This document shows positions 6,983-16,520 of a DNA stretch of 64,000 nt, one piece after another. Both the position numbers and the translations under genes were made by a program. The number at the start of each line of letters is the position of its first letter. The stretch's first letter is position 1. Source of the stretch: Candidatus Alloclostridium intestinigallinarum. GTDB taxonomy: Bacteria > Bacillota > Clostridia > Christensenellales > UBA3700. The notes below the pieces were generated by a model. The model did no database searches and had not been told where the DNA came from. It saw only the letters and a list, made by a program, of their open reading frames with translations. The stretch covers positions 1 to 64,000 of the forward strand of contig CAJFJA010000005.1 of the NCBI GenBank assembly GCA_904382605.1. Reading direction: 5' to 3'.

Positions 6983-9583
6983 ATGGCAACAGTACAGGTA
7001 GTAAACGACGAACAGAGCCTGAACGCCCGCCTTGCGGAAGTCAGGGCAGCGCAGGCAAAGTACGCAACTTACACGCAAGAACAAGTTGACAAAATCTTCT
7101 TTGCCGCAGCTATGGCTGCCAACAAGATGAGAATCCCGCTCGCTAAAATGGCGGTTGAAGAGACCGGCATGGGCGTGGTGGAAGACAAGGTTATCAAGAA
7201 CCACTATGCTTCCGAGTACATCTACAACGCTTATAAGGATACCAAGACTTGCGGCGTTATCGAACGCGACGAAAGTTTCGGCATTACCAAGATAGCCGAG
7301 CCCGTGGGCGTGCTGGCGGCGATAGTGCCTACCACCAATCCTACCTCTACGGCTATATTCAAGTCCCTGCTGGCGCTCAAAACCCGTAACGGACTTATAT
7401 TCTCGCCCCATCCCCGCGCCAAGAAGAGCACGATAGCGGCGGCGAAAGTGGTGCTTGACGCAGCGGTTGCCGCGGGCGCACCCGAAAACATCATCGGCTG
7501 GATAGACGAACCCAGCGTTCCGCTTTCCGGACTTATCATGAAGGAAGCCGACCTTATCCTGGCAACGGGCGGTCCCGGCATGGTCAGGGCGGCTTACAGC
7601 TCCGGCAAGCCCGCCGTGGGCGTGGGCGCAGGCAACACTCCCGCAATCGTCGACGACCTTGCGGATATCAAGACTGCGGCTGCTTCCATCGTTCACTCCA
7701 AGAGCTTCGACAACGGCATGATATGCGCTTCCGAACAGTCGGTAGTGGTGCTCAAAGGCGTTTACAACGAATTCAAGAAGGAAATGCAGGCGCGCGGCGC
7801 TTACTTCCTCAACGCAGAAGAGACTGATAAAGTGCGTTCGATAATCCTTATCAACGGCGCGCTCAACGCGAAGATAGTCGGCCAGCCCGCGGTTAAAATT
7901 GCGGAAATGGCGGGCGTAACCGCTCCCGCTTGGGCGAAAGTCCTTGTAGGCGAAGTGGAAAGCGTGGAACTGGAAGAGCCGTTCGCCCACGAAAAACTTT
8001 CTCCCGTGCTTGCAATGTACAAGGCGAAGGACTTCGAGGACGCCGTTGCCAAGGCATACAAGCTTATAGATGACGGCGGTCTGGGCCACACTTCCGTAAT
8101 CTACACCAACCCCGAAACGGGCAGGGAAAAGATTGACAAGTTTGCCGCGACCATGCACACCTGCCGTATTCTCGTGAACACGCCTTCCTCCCAGGGCGGT
8201 ATAGGCGACCTTTACAACTTCAAGCTTGCTCCTTCCCTCACTCTGGGCTGCGGCAGCTGGGGCGGTAACAGCGTAAGCGAAAACGTAGGCGTAAAGCATT
8301 TGATAAACATCAAGACCGTTGCTGAAAGGAGAGAGAATATGTTGTGGTTCAGAGCACCCGAAAAGGTATATTTCAAGAAGGGCTGCCTCGGCGTGGCGCT
8401 GAAGGAGCTTAAATACGTTATGAACAAGAAGAGGGCGTTCGTGGTAACCGACAGCTTCCTCTTCAAGAGCGGCTTTACCAAGCTCATCACCGACAGGCTG
8501 GACGAAATGGGCATCGCCCACACCACCTTCTTTGAAGTTGCTCCCGATCCCACCCTGGCTTGCGCCAAGGAAGGCGCCAAGGCTATGGCTGCTTTCCAGC
8601 CCGACGTCATTCTGGCAATCGGCGGCGGCTCGGCTATGGACGCCGGCAAGATCATGTGGGTGCTGTATGAACATCCCGAAGTAGACTTCCAGGATCTGGC
8701 TATGAGATTTATGGATATCCGCAAGAGGGTATACACCTTCCCCCATATGGGCGACAAGGCTTACTTCATCGCAATCCCCACCACCGCAGGTACCGGTTCG
8801 GAAGTTACGCCTTTCGCGGTTATCACCGACGAAAAGACGGGCACCAAGTATCCTCTCGCGGACTACGAACTGCTCCCCGATATGGCTATTATCGACGCGG
8901 ATCTTATGATGTCCATTCCTAAGGGACTGACCGCCGCTTCCGGTATAGACGCGCTCACCCATGCTCTCGAAGCTACCGCTTCCATGATGGCTACCGACTT
9001 CACCAACGGCATTGCCGCGGAAGCTATCAAGCTGATATTCGAATATCTGCCCCGCGCTTACAAACTGGGCGCCCATGACGCCGAAGCGAGAGAGAGAATG
9101 GCAAACGCTTCCTGCATGGCAGGTATGGCATTTGCAAACGCCTTCCTGGGCGTGTGCCACTCCATGGCGCACAAGCTGGGCAGCTATCACCACCTGCCTC
9201 ACGGCATTGCAAACGCGCTGATGATAGACGAAGTTATCCGCTTCAACTCTGCGGAAAATCCCGTCAAGATGGGTACCTTCCCCCAGTACAAGTATCCCGA
9301 GTGCCTGAAGAGGTACGCAAACATTGCCGATATGCTCAAACTCGGCGGCAAGACGGATGCGGAAAAGGTGGAAAACCTCATCAAAGCCATCGACCAGCTT
9401 AAAGCGGAAGTGGAAATCAAGCCCACCATCAAGGATTACGGCGTAGACGAGAAGGACTTCCTGGACAGACTCGACCAGATGAGCGAGGACGCATTCGACG
9501 ACCAGTGCACGGGCGCCAACCCCCGCTATCCTCTTATCTCCGAAATCAAGGATATGTACCTCAGAGCTTACTACGGCAAGTAA
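6983..9583 (+). CDS. adhE: Bifunctional acetaldehyde-CoA / alcohol dehydrogenase
   Basis: An 866-residue AdhE that reduces acetyl-CoA to acetaldehyde and then ethanol, using two NADH. The start at 6983 follows AAAGGAG. The N-terminal aldehyde dehydrogenase domain (about 1-440) carries the catalytic cysteine in NGMICASEQSV (Cys248) and the GVGAGNTPAIVD and GGIGDLYN stretches. After a linker, the C-terminal iron-dependent alcohol dehydrogenase (about 450-866) shows GGGSAMDAGK near residue 547, PTTAGTGSEVTPFAVI, and the iron-binding histidines in CHSMAHKLGSYHHLPHG near 725-740. The length is the family norm. AdhE forms cytoplasmic spirosomes. Control is probably by Rex through the operator at 6900-6917. 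A strong terminator follows. Confidence 0.97.
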   Translation: MATVQVVNDEQSLNARLAEVRAAQAKYATYTQEQVDKIFFAAAMAANKMRIPLAKMAVEETGMGVVEDKVIKNHYASEYIYNAYKDTKTCGVIERDESFGITKIAEPVGVLAAIVPTTNPTSTAIFKSLLALKTRNGLIFSPHPRAKKSTIAAAKVVLDAAVAAGAPENIIGWIDEPSVPLSGLIMKEADLILATGGPGMVRAAYSSGKPAVGVGAGNTPAIVDDLADIKTAAASIVHSKSFDNGMICASEQSVVVLKGVYNEFKKEMQARGAYFLNAEETDKVRSIILINGALNAKIVGQPAVKIAEMAGVTAPAWAKVLVGEVESVELEEPFAHEKLSPVLAMYKAKDFEDAVAKAYKLIDDGGLGHTSVIYTNPETGREKIDKFAATMHTCRILVNTPSSQGGIGDLYNFKLAPSLTLGCGSWGGNSVSENVGVKHLINIKTVAERRENMLWFRAPEKVYFKKGCLGVALKELKYVMNKKRAFVVTDSFLFKSGFTKLITDRLDEMGIAHTTFFEVAPDPTLACAKEGAKAMAAFQPDVILAIGGGSAMDAGKIMWVLYEHPEVDFQDLAMRFMDIRKRVYTFPHMGDKAYFIAIPTTAGTGSEVTPFAVITDEKTGTKYPLADYELLPDMAIIDADLMMSIPKGLTAASGIDALTHALEATASMMATDFTNGIAAEAIKLIFEYLPRAYKLGAHDAEARERMANASCMAGMAFANAFLGVCHSMAHKLGSYHHLPHGIANALMIDEVIRFNSAENPVKMGTFPQYKYPECLKRYANIADMLKLGGKTDAEKVENLIKAIDQLKAEVEIKPTIKDYGVDEKDFLDRLDQMSEDAFDDQCTGANPRYPLISEIKDMYLRAYYGK

Positions 9584-9612
9584 GAGGCGCAAAACGCTAA
9601 TTCAAAAATATG

Positions 9613-9644
9613 CGGACGGCAAAATTTTGCCGTCCGTATTTTTT
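9613..9644 (+). terminator. adhE terminator
   Basis: A perfect 24-base palindrome (arms CGGACGGCAAAA and TTTTGCCGTCCG) followed by a T-rich tail to 9644. Confidence 0.9.
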
Positions 9645-9694
9645 ACGCTTTTACCTGCGGAGTTATATCATTCTGTACTAGACAAGTCAATAAA

Positions 9695-9780
9695 AAGTGC
9701 AAATATTGCACTTAATATAATAAAATAAAGTGCAAATTTTGCACTAAATACTGCTATATATATGTGCAATAATTTTCACA
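9695..9780. repeat. Phased array of GTGCAA-type palindromes
   Basis: Three related palindromes: AAGTGCAAATATTGCACTT (9695-9713), AGTGCAAATTTTGCACT (9729-9745) and a degenerate TGTGCAATAATTTTCACA (9763-9780). Their centres are 33 and about 34 bases apart, three helical turns. The look is of operators for one dimeric regulator, but they lie between two gene 3' ends. Confidence 0.5.
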
Positions 9781-9787
9781 TTGTTAG

Positions 9788-9965
9788 AAGTGTCGCATAA
9801 ACGCACCGCGAAGAAGTGCCCTGATGCTAGGAAAGGCACTCATTTTGGGAATGAGCGTACTTGGCGTACGTGATTTCTCAAAATGAGTGCCTTGACACCG
9901 CAGGAGGGTGCTTATGCGCGGTGCCTTATGAGGTATAGTCAGCGGTTATGCGCTGACTATACCAT
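9788..9965. repeat. Large fold-back element plus terminator-like hairpin
   Basis: Nested inverted repeats form one fold-back: outer arms CGCATAAACGCACC (9794-9807) with GGTGCTTATGCG (9907-9918), and an inner perfect 15-bp stem AAGGCACTCATTTTG (9833-9847) with its complement (9879-9893), itself enclosing GTAC repeats. Next to it GGTATAGTCAGCG (9932-9944) pairs perfectly with 9951-9963. That second hairpin contains the stop codon of the helicase gene and may act as its terminator. Confidence 0.6.
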
Positions 9966-12900
9966 TGAAATTTTATCAGAAATACTGCGGACAAAAATGC
10001 CCTTGCTTACGCCGTAATCTATGCACGAATTGATAAACGCCGCGAATTTATCCGAAAGGCGTGGTACTTTGAATTCGCGCTGGACGGCAACGGCAAGTTC
10101 GTCGGCGTACATGCTCACTTTGCTTAAAAGCACGCTCTTTATGGCGGAAATAACGTCGTAGGCGGCGTAGTCCGCGTCGCTCGTGCGCAGGGCGGTGTTT
10201 TCTTCCACGCGGTAGCGGTCGAACGAGCCGAATTTATCCGTGCGGAAGTAATAAGTTGCGCCCAGAATATCTTCATGTTTGAAAGCGCACTTTTCTATAA
10301 GCGAGGAAATTTTGCCTTCCAGTTTCACCCCGAACTTGAAAATGCCCAGCGTGGCGAGGGTGCGCTTGGTGAGGAAACGGGCGGAGATAGGCTCTTCGGC
10401 GGCGACAACGGCGCGGATAATCTTCATAATATCAGCGTCGTGTTCGCCCGAAAGCACGTATTGGGTATCCACGGTGCACTCTTCCACTTTGGCGGCGCGG
10501 TAGGCGCGCTTAAAGCCGGGCGCGGTAGTCTTGCCGCCCGAACATATTCTGTCCAGAAGCTCCTTTATCCTCTTGATTTCGCGCTTGGGATTGTTGAAGA
10601 AGTTTATGGAGTAAAGGCGGGTGACGTTCCAGTTGCTGCGCTTTAACGTCTGCACCTGCATGACGGTGCGGTCCTTTACGGAAAAATCGCTCTTGCCGTC
10701 GCAGAGTATGGCGAGAATAAAGTTGTGCCTGTTCTTGGGGTCGACCACCGCCACGTCTATTTTGAAGTCGGAAACGCCCACGTCGCAACGGCAGTCGTAG
10801 CCGTAAGAGGACAGCTCTTCCGCCACGTATTTGCCTATTCCCGACTTGTTCAGAATCATTTCGTCGCTTTTTACCGCTATGCCCGTGCGTCCCTTTTCCG
10901 CAAACTCCAAAAACGCCTTCAGACCCGCTACGCCGCGCGAGTTGGTGCGCGAAAGGTCTATCATGGAATAGCGCATCGACGAGTAGATAAGCATATCCGT
11001 GCGTGCGCGCGAAACGGCGACGTTAAGCCTGCGCCAGCCGCCGTATTGGTTGAGCGGACCGAAGTTGAGGGATATTCTGCCCAGCCTGTCGGGGCCGTAG
11101 CATACGGAAAAGATTATCACGTCGCGTTCGTCGCCCTGCACGTTTTCCAGATTCTTGACGAAAAGCGGTTCTTCGCGCTCGTAAGCCGCCTCTTCCAGCC
11201 CCTTTTGCGAAAGCGCCTTGGCAAGCAGACGTTCTATGTAATTTTGCTGCGGGGTGGAGAAGGTCACTATGCCTATGCTCTTACGCCGCAGTTTTTCGTC
11301 TTTCAGGCGGCGCACCACTTCCGCGACCACCGCTTCCGCTTCTTCCCTGTTGCACTTGGTAAAGCCCCTGTCGTACACGCCGTTTTCCACGTATTTCAGT
11401 TTTACGCGGCTGTCCATGGCGTCGGGAGAAGGAAAGGTGCACAGCTTGCCGGAGTAGTACATTATATTGGAAAAAGCTATCAGGCTTTCGTGGTTGCTGC
11501 GGTAGTGCCAGCGCAGATGTTTCTGGGGTATGCCCAGCGCAAGGCAGTCGTCCAGCACGCTGTCCAGATCTTCCGCTTCCGTTTCCTCTTCGTCCTGCCC
11601 CAAAGCCATGAAGAAGGTGGTAGGGGGAAGCTGGTTGGGGTCGCCCACTATTACCGCGCTTTTGGCGCGCGCAAGCGCGGGAACCGCCTCGCAGGTGGGA
11701 ATTTGCGACGCCTCGTCGAAAATAAGCAAATCGAACAGGTCGGGCCGGGCTTCAAGATACTGCGAAACGGCGGAAGGGCTCATCATCATGCACGGCGCCG
11801 CCACGCGCAGAAGTCCGGGAATTTCCGCGAACAGCTCGCGCACGTTTATCCTCTTCACGTTGCCGCTTGTGCGCCGTTTGAACGCCATGAGTTCGAGTGC
11901 GAGCGGACCTTCCGTGCCTTCGGAAGGCAGGCGGGAAATAAGATTTTTGCGTATCTCCGCCTTGGTATCGAGGGAAAAAGCCTCTGCAAGGGCGGCGAAT
12001 TTTGCCGCGTTTTCGTCCATCATTCCGGCTGAGAAAGTCGCCAGATCCTCGTCCGCGGGGATATTCGTCTGTACGAAATTGCGGTACACGTTCTTGCGGA
12101 AGGACGAAAGAATTTTGTCGCCGGATATGGCGCCGCTCTCCATGGCGCTCGTCACGAAGGAAAGCCCCATCGCGTTCAGCTCCTTCGCGGTCTTTTTATA
12201 GGCGCACCAGCCGGGGAGCATGTCTATATTGTCTATCAAAGAGGTGCACTTTGCCGTGTAGCAGTCGAAAATGTCCTCGTCCGAATACGCGCTTTCGTTG
12301 CCCTTTGTCGCCTTCATAAAGCTGCCGCAGGCGGACATGAACGCCTTTGACGCGCTTAAAATGCCCGAAAGCAGAGGCTTGGCGGCTCCGCCCGTTATCA
12401 GGCGGTGGCACACGCTGTTGAACGCGTCCGCGTTGTAATCCATAAACACCTGCGAACACAGCTCGTGAAGCTCGTATACGGGTTGCATATATTGTTCGCG
12501 CTTTTTTTCGTTGAAAGAGCCGGTGAAGGTGAGGAAATTCCTGCTTATCGCAATATCCCTTATCTTTGCGCGGGCGGTAAACATATCGTAAGCGCGCTTC
12601 ACCCATTCGGCTTCTTCTTTTTCGCCCAGCTTGTTTTGCGTGCACTTGTTCAGCTTTTTGATCACCGCCGTTATCCTGCGCGAAGAACGGTAGTTTTCGT
12701 CCCAGTTGTCAAGCTCCTCTTTCAGTCCGGGCATGAGTTTTTCCACGTCGGGAATGTCGTCGAACCGCCTGAACCACAGCCTGAGCGCCCTGTCGTAGGT
12801 GAGGGACGCGTTGAAAAATGCGTGCATTTCCCGCTCGTCCATACCGAAAAACTCCTGCAGAGCGCCGCTTTTCAGTACGGTCAGGATACGGACGAAGCTG

Positions 12901-15584
12901 TCCGCTTTTTTCGGGGTGAAAGAGCTTATTTTCTGGCTGAAAAGCTCTAAAAACAGCCCCACGTAATTGCGGAAGTGTTTCAGTTCGGCAAGCAGAACTT
13001 CCGCGGCGCACAGCGTCGCCGCCTTTACGTCCTCGGAATATTCGGAAATATTCACGTTGTCGAAAGGCGAGCGGTACACGCCGCCGCATTCCTTGGCGGC
13101 AACCTGCGCGAGGGTGAGCATACTTTCGCATTTTTCCAGTTTTTCCGCGGTAAGGCTGTCGTAGAAGGTGCTTTCTATGTTCATCAGGTCGCTTGATTTG
13201 CGGTTGCGGAAGTAATAAAGTATTCCGTCGTATACAGAAGCGCCTATCGTGCGTTTTTTATGCAGGGCGGAGTAAGGGCGCGAAAGGGCTCCTCTTACTT
13301 CTTCTATCTTCCTGCCGTCTTCGGCAAAAGTATCCGTGTACTCGGCGTTTTTCAAGTCGAGCGTGGATTGCAGGGACGTTATGAGCGCGCTCTTGTCCGC
13401 GGGTTTGCCCGTGGTGAATTCAAGGCAGAAGTCGCCTATGCCTATATCCGTCAGCCTCTTTTTGACCACGGAAAGGGCCGCCTGTTTTTCCGCCACGAAC
13501 AGCACGCGTTTGCCTTCGTTCACGGCGTTGGCTATCATATTGGTAATTGTCTGGCTCTTGCCCGTGCCGGGAGGGCCGTGCAATACGAAAGTGGTGCCCG
13601 CGGCGCATTCCGCCACCGCTTCGAACTGCGAACTGTCGCAGGGCAGCGGAGTCAGTATTCCGCACGGGTCGGAGTCGTCCTCGCTCTTGCCGGAAAGTCC
13701 GGAAGAGGGCAGTTTGTTCGCCCCCGCAAGCAGGGAAGCTATGAGCGGATTTTTCTTGAAGACGGATATATTGTTCTTTACGTCGCTCCACATGGCGTAG
13801 CGCGCAAAAGTGAACTGCGATATGTATACGTCCTCCGTCACTTCCCAGCCGTCCATCTCGGCGGTTTTGGCGCGGAAGAGAGCCAGCGTCTGCGCCGCGG
13901 AGAAGTTTTCGTCCTCTATGCCGCGCAAATCTATGTCGAATTCCCTCTTCAGAAATTCCAGAAGAGTGGTGTTTACCGTGTAATCTTCGTCGCGTATGAG
14001 AGTTATTCCCTGGCGGCGGTTTTTCTGCAGGGTTACGGGCAGCAGGATAAGCGGCGCGTATTTGTATTCCCCGTCCTTTTTCCACTTCAGAAAGCCCAGG
14101 GCGAGGCACAGGGTATTCGCGCCCGCTTCTTCCTGCGCCGTTTTGGCTTTTCTTATCAGCGACGAGCAGCTTTCGTTCAGCGCGTCCGCCTGTAAATACG
14201 AACGCATCGTGCCCGAAGAAAGTTGCATCTGTATGAGTTCGCGGAGTGCGCGCACTTCCAGGCTTTCGCCGAATCCGGACGGCTGGTTCACCTCCTGCGC
14301 GGAGGGGAGCAGATTGAACTTGTCCGCACTATCCAGCCCCTGAATGAAAGAAGTAAGGTCGCAGGAAAGTATTCTTACGCAGTCGCCGCCCGTCTTGAAG
14401 GCGAGCAGATTGTTTTTCAAAGACAAATCCAGCAGGCGCCTCTGCCAGGTGCGCTCCTTGCTTGCGCCACGTTCTTTTGCGCTGAACACGGGCAGCTCTT
14501 CCGGCTTGTTGTCGTAGGAAAAACTCTTTTCGTCCAGAAGCTCGTATTTCCCGTTTTGTTTCACCTTGATGGGCAGGGGGAAAAGTCCGCCTATGCGGCA
14601 CCTCTTCACGTCGAGCGCAACTTCGTAATCGCCGCGCTTCAAAGCCGCCGCAAAGTGCGTTCCGCTCGTGGTAAAGCTGGCGTTTTTGTGCGAGAATATA
14701 TCGTTTACGTCGAATACCGCCAGGTTGTTCACGCCGTCCTGCACGTATTTTTCTATTACGGACATGTCGTCTATGCAGGTCGAGGTGAAACAGTTCTCCC
14801 TGAGCCATACGCCTGCGGCGACGCCCTCTTCCCCGAGCACGATAACGGGATTAAGTCCCGCGCTTTCTATGCACGAAGCGTAAAGCAGGGCAGCCTGCAA
14901 AGGCGTAGCCTCTTTTTTGGACAGCACTTCCGTCAAATCGCCCGTCTGCTGGGGCAGGGTCAGCGAATTTTCGGGCAGGGCGGTCAAATCCTGCGCCCTT
15001 ATCGCCGAATATATCGCCGCGGCGGCGGAGCGCACCGCGTTTTTGTCGTTGCCCGAATAGCCGCTCCATTCGGACGGATAGCCCCATTTCTGCATCTGGA
15101 GAGCGGCTTCCGACAAAATTTTGCGGCAGTCCGCCAGCTTGGGACGGACGAGGGTGGAGAGCATTTCCACGCTTGCGCCCAGCCCCGGCCAGCAGTCTAT
15201 GGGCAGGCAGCGGACTTCGTTCTGCACGCTCAGCACTTCTTCTTTGCCGGAAAAAACCGTCACGGTAACCGTGCGTGAAGTTATCTCGTTCAACTCCGCC
15301 AGGAATTTGGGGTTGAGCACGCTTCCGGCGTTAATCTCCACGCCCGAATCGGGCTGTATATCGTCAATTTCTATCTCTTTGGCAACGATAAGTCCGGGCT
15401 GTCCGCCTTCTTCCGCGCTTGAAATCTTCACGGTAAGCGCGTCCGTTGAAGTTTCCCCCTTATTGTTCAGCCTGAGCAGGGTGAACAAAGGCAGACGGCA
15501 ATAATAAGTGCCGTATCCCGCGTCCGGGAGCAGTTGGCTTTCTATTTCCAATGTTTCAGAAAGATATTTTGACTTTTTACTCAT
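9957..15584 (-). CDS. DUF4011 / SF1 helicase / Vsr-like nuclease / DUF3320 giant protein
   Basis: A 1875-residue cytoplasmic multidomain protein. The N-terminal third has the DUF4011 region (RTWQRRLLDLSLKNNLLAFKTG). A superfamily 1 helicase core follows: Walker A GPPGTGKSQTITNMI near residue 670, Walker B LLIFDEASQIPTCEAVPA near 1290, GDPNQLPPT, HYRSNHESLIAFSN, and motif VI in LNVAVSRARTD. Near residue 1610, VGVSDFKIDVAVVDP and FILAILCDG fit the core of a PD-(D/E)XK/Vsr-like nuclease (MTES_1575 type). A DUF3320-like segment follows (ISARFLTKRTLATLGIF, about 1740). The order DUF4011-helicase-nuclease matches, from memory, the Hhe candidate anti-phage protein. It is a single gene with its own promoter and AAGGA site; no methylase or partner is adjacent. 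It may be defence or an uncharacterised DNA repair function. Confidence 0.85.
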   Translation of the reverse strand: MSKKSKYLSETLEIESQLLPDAGYGTYYCRLPLFTLLRLNNKGETSTDALTVKISSAEEGGQPGLIVAKEIEIDDIQPDSGVEINAGSVLNPKFLAELNEITSRTVTVTVFSGKEEVLSVQNEVRCLPIDCWPGLGASVEMLSTLVRPKLADCRKILSEAALQMQKWGYPSEWSGYSGNDKNAVRSAAAAIYSAIRAQDLTALPENSLTLPQQTGDLTEVLSKKEATPLQAALLYASCIESAGLNPVIVLGEEGVAAGVWLRENCFTSTCIDDMSVIEKYVQDGVNNLAVFDVNDIFSHKNASFTTSGTHFAAALKRGDYEVALDVKRCRIGGLFPLPIKVKQNGKYELLDEKSFSYDNKPEELPVFSAKERGASKERTWQRRLLDLSLKNNLLAFKTGGDCVRILSCDLTSFIQGLDSADKFNLLPSAQEVNQPSGFGESLEVRALRELIQMQLSSGTMRSYLQADALNESCSSLIRKAKTAQEEAGANTLCLALGFLKWKKDGEYKYAPLILLPVTLQKNRRQGITLIRDEDYTVNTTLLEFLKREFDIDLRGIEDENFSAAQTLALFRAKTAEMDGWEVTEDVYISQFTFARYAMWSDVKNNISVFKKNPLIASLLAGANKLPSSGLSGKSEDDSDPCGILTPLPCDSSQFEAVAECAAGTTFVLHGPPGTGKSQTITNMIANAVNEGKRVLFVAEKQAALSVVKKRLTDIGIGDFCLEFTTGKPADKSALITSLQSTLDLKNAEYTDTFAEDGRKIEEVRGALSRPYSALHKKRTIGASVYDGILYYFRNRKSSDLMNIESTFYDSLTAEKLEKCESMLTLAQVAAKECGGVYRSPFDNVNISEYSEDVKAATLCAAEVLLAELKHFRNYVGLFLELFSQKISSFTPKKADSFVRILTVLKSGALQEFFGMDEREMHAFFNASLTYDRALRLWFRRFDDIPDVEKLMPGLKEELDNWDENYRSSRRITAVIKKLNKCTQNKLGEKEEAEWVKRAYDMFTARAKIRDIAISRNFLTFTGSFNEKKREQYMQPVYELHELCSQVFMDYNADAFNSVCHRLITGGAAKPLLSGILSASKAFMSACGSFMKATKGNESAYSDEDIFDCYTAKCTSLIDNIDMLPGWCAYKKTAKELNAMGLSFVTSAMESGAISGDKILSSFRKNVYRNFVQTNIPADEDLATFSAGMMDENAAKFAALAEAFSLDTKAEIRKNLISRLPSEGTEGPLALELMAFKRRTSGNVKRINVRELFAEIPGLLRVAAPCMMMSPSAVSQYLEARPDLFDLLIFDEASQIPTCEAVPALARAKSAVIVGDPNQLPPTTFFMALGQDEEETEAEDLDSVLDDCLALGIPQKHLRWHYRSNHESLIAFSNIMYYSGKLCTFPSPDAMDSRVKLKYVENGVYDRGFTKCNREEAEAVVAEVVRRLKDEKLRRKSIGIVTFSTPQQNYIERLLAKALSQKGLEEAAYEREEPLFVKNLENVQGDERDVIIFSVCYGPDRLGRISLNFGPLNQYGGWRRLNVAVSRARTDMLIYSSMRYSMIDLSRTNSRGVAGLKAFLEFAEKGRTGIAVKSDEMILNKSGIGKYVAEELSSYGYDCRCDVGVSDFKIDVAVVDPKNRHNFILAILCDGKSDFSVKDRTVMQVQTLKRSNWNVTRLYSINFFNNPKREIKRIKELLDRICSGGKTTAPGFKRAYRAAKVEECTVDTQYVLSGEHDADIMKIIRAVVAAEEPISARFLTKRTLATLGIFKFGVKLEGKISSLIEKCAFKHEDILGATYYFRTDKFGSFDRYRVEENTALRTSDADYAAYDVISAIKSVLLSKVSMYADELAVAVQREFKVPRLSDKFAAFINSCIDYGVSKGIFVRSISDKISMV

Positions 15585-15624
15585 GTGACAGTCCTTCGAG
15601 CGGAAGTAAATTCGCTATACGGAT

Positions 15625-15653
15625 ATTATACTATAAATCGGCGGAGTGCGCAA
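15625..15653 (-). promoter_or_regulatory. Promoter of the DUF4011 helicase gene
   Basis: Minus strand TTGCGC (15648-15653), 17 bases, TATAAT (15625-15630), about 40 bases before the ATG. Confidence 0.75.
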
Positions 15654-15782
15654 CCATAAAAATATTCACGGCTGTTGTAAAAAAATGGCGTCGGAGTGCG
15701 GAGCGTCCGCGAGCATATCCATATCGCAACACTTAAAATAAATTCAACAAACGTAAATTATTTATAAAAATGAGCTAAACAG

Positions 15783-15810
15783 TTGACGGGGAGGGGTAAT
15801 ATGTTACACT
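15783..15810 (+). promoter_or_regulatory. Promoter of the PH-like membrane protein gene
   Basis: TTGACG (15783-15788), 16-base spacer, TACACT (15805-15810), leading to a gene with a good ribosome binding site at 15841. Confidence 0.6.
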
Positions 15811-15853
15811 TTCAGTGTAAGTTTATTTGCCGTTAAGGCAAGGGAGGGAATAT

Positions 15854-16378
15854 ATGGCAAGAAATATAGCAATACAGTATGACAGCGTTGAAGTTACGAA
15901 AAACGAAATTATTCTTACCATGAAAAAACGAAGCAATTTTTTGGAGAATAGGCTTTATATTGATAAGATAGAATCGCTTGCATACGCTCGTACAATGAAT
16001 CCCCTCGGACTTATACTTGGCGCGATGTTTCTTATCACGGGTATAGTCTCCGCTGCTATGCTAAATATCATTGTCGGGGTTGTAATCATAGTGTTCGGCA
16101 TTGTAATTGCGGTGTTAGCAATTTTGTCCGCAAGGGTAAGACTTTCCATAGGCATCGGGGGCAGATTTGAAAGTATTACATTCAAGCGCGGACAAAAGGG
16201 CAAGATAAAGGAACTTTACAACCAACTTTTGCAGGTTATGGAAGAAAAGGCAAAGCTGAATGAAGCCGCCGTCCGTGCGCAGATTGCCATGGCGAAAGGC
16301 GAGGCAAGTTTCGCCGCAAAGGTACATACAGCCGCACCTGAAAATATGCAGGAAAAGCCCTCTGCGAAAAACGAATAA
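15854..16378 (+). CDS. Small membrane protein, possible PH-like domain split by two TM helices
   Basis: A 174-residue protein I do not recognise. The ATG at 15854 follows AGGGAGGGAA. Residues 1-50 are polar and beta-rich (VEVTKNEIILTMKKRSNFLENRLYIDKIESLAYAR). Two hydrophobic helices follow at about 55-95. The sequence then returns to a beta strand and amphipathic helix (RFESITFKRGQKGKIKELYNQLLQVMEEK). Strand, two helices, then the closing strand and helix resembles bacterial PH-type domains interrupted by a membrane hairpin. The tail is Ala/Lys/Glu-rich and probably disordered. It has its own promoter and a strong terminator; its neighbours give no hint of function. Confidence 0.65.
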   Translation: MARNIAIQYDSVEVTKNEIILTMKKRSNFLENRLYIDKIESLAYARTMNPLGLILGAMFLITGIVSAAMLNIIVGVVIIVFGIVIAVLAILSARVRLSIGIGGRFESITFKRGQKGKIKELYNQLLQVMEEKAKLNEAAVRAQIAMAKGEASFAAKVHTAAPENMQEKPSAKNE

Positions 16379-16412
16379 TAAGACACTCTACCTGTCCGCA
16401 GGTATCACCCAA

Positions 16413-16449
16413 AAAAAAGAAACGCTGCCGGAAAGCGGCGTTTCTTTTT
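16413..16449 (+). terminator. Terminator after the PH-like membrane protein
   Basis: AAAGAAACGC and GCGTTTCTTT form the arms of a hairpin followed by a T run. The A-rich upstream shoulder means it could also serve the rubrerythrin gene from the other side. Confidence 0.8.
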
Positions 16450-16520
16450 ATCTATGGCATAGGCGGTGTTACGCGCCGCCTGTCGCCCGAGTTGCCGTAT
16501 CGTCTTTATCTGCGGCGCAT

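Noticed and set aside
6911..9592. An 893-codon open frame antisense to adhE
   Set aside because: It mirrors the third-position bias of adhE, has no ribosome binding site or recognisable domain, and spans exactly the sense gene.
10725..15278. Several long frames (up to 435 codons) antisense to the DUF4011 helicase
   Set aside because: Their products are Arg/His/Val-rich with no family motifs and no start signals; the minus-strand frame has all helicase motifs.
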